This document shows, one piece after another, positions 35,278 through 36,728 of a stretch of 36,728 nucleotides of DNA. Below the pieces are notes generated by a model, which saw only the letters and a program-made list of their open reading frames with translations, ran no database searches and was not told the DNA's origin. The position numbers and the translations under genes were made by a program. Position 1 is the first letter of the stretch, and every line of letters starts with the position of its first letter. Origin of the DNA: Armatimonadota bacterium (GTDB taxonomy: Bacteria; Armatimonadota; Chthonomonadetes; Chthonomonadales; Chthonomonadaceae); assembly GCA_028871815.1 (NCBI GenBank), contig JAGWMJ010000018.1, forward strand, positions 1 through 36,728, given 5' to 3'.

Positions 35278-35499
35278 GTCTCATTGGTCGCATTTCAGCA
35301 AGCGCCCCGCGCTGCCATCGCGTTTGGCGCTGGAGTGCGCGCCTACCACATGGGACCAATGCGACATATAGGACATATAGGTTCGCGCACACGTGGCCGG
35401 CAAGTCGCTTAGCGGGCGCGCACCGCGGATGAATCTCAGCGGGATGGTTCCGGCTTTGCCCCCGGCTGTGCGCCAGGCATCGGTTCTGCTGCCGCATAC
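35278..35499. repeat. Repeat unit R1 of 9-mer inverted-array element
   Basis: Left part: GTCTCATTG and GTCGCATTT in tandem. About 50 bases on, the opposite orientation carries GTCCCATGT, GTCGCATTG and GTCCTATAT (read on the minus strand, ending near 35376). The remaining about 120 bases match the following unit. This copy has two left 9-mers instead of three. Confidence 0.85.
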
Positions 35500-35725
35500 G
35501 TCTCATATGTCCCATTTGTCGCATTTCAGCAAGCGCACCGCGCTGCCATCGCGTTTGGCGCTGGAGTGCGCGCCTACCACATGGGACCAATGCGACAACT
35601 AGGACATATAGGTTCGCGCACACGTGGCCAGCAAGCGGAGTAGCGGCCGCAGGCCGCGCATCGTGGAAGAATCTCAGCGGGATGGTTCCGGCTGTGCGCC
35701 AGGTCCGCGTTCCGGTGCCGCATAC
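35500..35725. repeat. Repeat unit R2 of 9-mer inverted-array element
   Basis: Left array is GTCTCATAT, GTCCCATTT, GTCGCATTT; right array on the other strand is GTCCCATGT, GTCGCATTG, GTCCTAGTT, ending near 35612. The core between them (CAGCAAGCGCACCGCGCTGC and onward) is nearly the same as in R1. Distance between the CAGCAAGC marks of R1 and R2 is 231 bp. Confidence 0.85.
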
Positions 35726-35813
35726 GTCTCATATGTCCCATTTGTCGCATTTCAGCAAGCGTCCCGCACTGGGGTAGGCGCTAACCAAATGGGACCAATG
35801 CGGCATATAGGCT
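35726..35813. repeat. Repeat unit R3, shortened
   Basis: Left array is identical to that of R2. The core is shorter (about 20 bases lost) and the right array is GTCCCATTT, then GCCGCATTG. The unit ends in TATAGGC, after which similarity stops. The CAGCAAGC mark lies 226 bp after that of R2. Confidence 0.8.
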
Positions 35814-35903
35814 CAGACACCCGTTTTCGGTCCCGGCTCAGGTGTGACCGTCTCGTGTGGTTGTATACCGACAAAGTTTTTTTACCTTTTTTGTCCAATG
35901 GCC

Positions 35904-35932
35904 TTGACAGCATTCAAACGGCACTGTAGAAT
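35904..35932 (+). promoter_or_regulatory. Sigma70-type promoter
   Basis: TTGACA (35904-35909), exactly 17 bases, then TAGAAT (35927-35932). The upstream stretch is AT-rich with T-runs (GTTTTTTTACC). This is the best promoter match in the window. Transcription would start near 35939, leaving a leader of about 175 bases before the ATG at 36114. Confidence 0.8.
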
Positions 35933-35939
35933 AACTCAC

Positions 35940-36113
35940 ATCACCCTGATTAACAGGCTCTTCTCGCAATTGTTCGGCGATAGCGCATCGCCGGCAATCG
36001 TTTTAATAAGACGCACGCCACAGGACCTTAATTCGCCCCGCGACGCACGCATCATCAGGCAGCCGTTTGACGTCCGGCTGCAAGCCGACAGGGCTGGAGA
36101 AAGGTCAATTGTA
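35940..36113 (+). other. Structured 5' leader
   Basis: Two hairpins are visible: GGCGAT-AGCGC-ATCGCC and CAGCCG-TTTGACGTC-CGGCTG (the latter at about 36061-36081). I could not match it to a known riboswitch class. A leader this long is unusual here and may regulate the gene. Confidence 0.35.
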
Positions 36114-36728
36114 ATGGCAGGCAAACGTAAATCGCGCGGCGCATCCGATTCCAGCTCTCCGAATGGTATGGGGGGCAGTAGCCATCAGGATAATCCGTCC
36201 AGACTGAGGCCACGCCTCACCGGCCGCGAGGTTATCCAAAGTGCCACGCGCTGCCTGCGTGCATGGCGTCCGGGCCTTATTGCAGTATCGTTTGCCCTAG
36301 GCACGTTTGTTTTGCCTGAGGGCGCCTCATGCCAGTACGGCGGCACGAAGCCTCCGTACGCAACAGTCACTCTCTTCTCGGAGAACAACAGCCCAGCTGG
36401 ATCGTTTTCGCCGGGACACCCGATGTCCTGGTGCGCCACGGTGAGCGCCGGCGTACCAGCGCAGGTGCTCGTCGGCGCGACGATCAACTTCACCCTCCTG
36501 AATCCTGTCGGAGCTCCGATCAATCTCAGCACGAACAGCGCCGTGACCAATAGCTGCGGCCAGGCAATCGTAATAGCCAGCGGATCTGCCCAGGGCGTAG
36601 CGACGCTACAGGCATCCTGGACTGGCCCGGACGGTACGGTGTACACGCAAGCCGGCGACGCGTATTGCCTCACCGCAACGTATAAGGACAACAGCGGGCC
36701 CGACGGGGAACTGTACCCACCGCTGTCG
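36114..36728 (+). CDS. Exported or membrane-anchored Ig-like protein, partial (3' end beyond window)
   Basis: The frame is open from ATG 36114 to the edge (205 codons). GGAGAAAGG lies about 12 bases upstream. The first 45 residues are polar and basic, with a Ser/Gly-rich start (MAGKRKSRGASDSSS). A hydrophobic segment follows (RPGLIAVSFALGTFVLPEGAS, about 52-72), either a late signal peptide or an anchor. The rest is rich in Thr, Ser, Val and Gly with paired Cys (MSWCATVSAGVP, VTNSCGQAIV, DAYCLTATYKD), like secreted beta-sandwich domains. Function is unknown. It is driven by the promoter at 35904. Confidence 0.7.
   Translation, partial: MAGKRKSRGASDSSSPNGMGGSSHQDNPSRLRPRLTGREVIQSATRCLRAWRPGLIAVSFALGTFVLPEGASCQYGGTKPPYATVTLFSENNSPAGSFSPGHPMSWCATVSAGVPAQVLVGATINFTLLNPVGAPINLSTNSAVTNSCGQAIVIASGSAQGVATLQASWTGPDGTVYTQAGDAYCLTATYKDNSGPDGELYPPLS

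Noticed and set aside
35237-35623. Leftward 128-aa open frame with internal repeats in the 9-mer block
   Set aside because: Its repeated peptide only reflects the DNA repeats. It has no signal, domain or ribosome-binding site.
35278-35813. CRISPR array
   Set aside because: The long repeats recur every 226-231 bp with conserved rather than unique spacers, and the 9-mers are too short and degenerate. No cas genes are present.
36185-36691. Leftward 168-aa open frame near the right edge
   Set aside because: The rightward frame from 36114 has a promoter, a ribosome-binding site and a signal-like segment; the leftward frame is its shadow.

Overview
The window is GC-rich bacterial chromosome, densely coded, with many exported proteins. 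Three things point to a Gram-negative-type, soil or sediment bacterium in the Armatimonadota / Acidobacteriota / Planctomycetota range: a DUF1587/1592/1588/1585 cytochrome-like protein paired with a DUF1552 Tat protein, HAF-repeat extracellular proteins, and an S53 sedolisin. Armatimonadota is my best guess, held with low confidence. There are no rRNA or tRNA genes, no transposase, no phage genes and no CRISPR array.

Left part (1-9.2 kb): a truncated lipoprotein gene runs off the left edge, followed by an exported beta-propeller-like protein. A leftward run then reads YetF/DUF421 protein, small membrane protein, HEAT-TM protein, exported barrel-like protein, second HEAT-TM protein, and YjhG/YagF-type (D-xylonate) dehydratase. 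The two HEAT-TM proteins are paralogs of equal length (364 aa) flanking the exported protein. Two more YetF/DUF421 genes diverge to the right.

Middle (9.4-24.1 kb): three peptidases of different catalytic classes (S53 sedolisin, C1B bleomycin-hydrolase type, and a two-lobed aspartic protease with a PDZ domain), an unrecognised 400-aa protein, a diacylglycerol-kinase-family lipid kinase, a DinB-like protein downstream of a GH4 glycosidase, an exported alpha/beta hydrolase, and the translationally coupled DUF1592/DUF1552 pair. Strong perfect-stem hairpins lie between convergent genes at about 13.3 and 24.1 kb.

Right part (24.2-36.7 kb): a three-gene membrane formate dehydrogenase operon. Its catalytic subunit is interrupted by an in-frame UGA that I read as selenocysteine 167, with a clear SECIS hairpin just downstream. 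It is flanked by three HAF-repeat paralogs, two of them a tandem duplication. Then come a possible lipoprotein, a roughly 540-bp block of three direct repeats built from inverted arrays of a 9-bp motif, a near-consensus sigma70 promoter, and the start of an exported or anchored protein cut by the right edge.

The GH4 enzyme, sugar-acid dehydratase, esterase-like hydrolase and peptidases suggest scavenging of plant-type polymers. Formate oxidation would feed electrons to the membrane. The most distinctive features are the selenocysteine formate dehydrogenase without a visible Tat signal, the 9-mer repeat block, the HEAT-TM pair, and a C-terminal Ig-like domain shared by the sedolisin and the HAF proteins.
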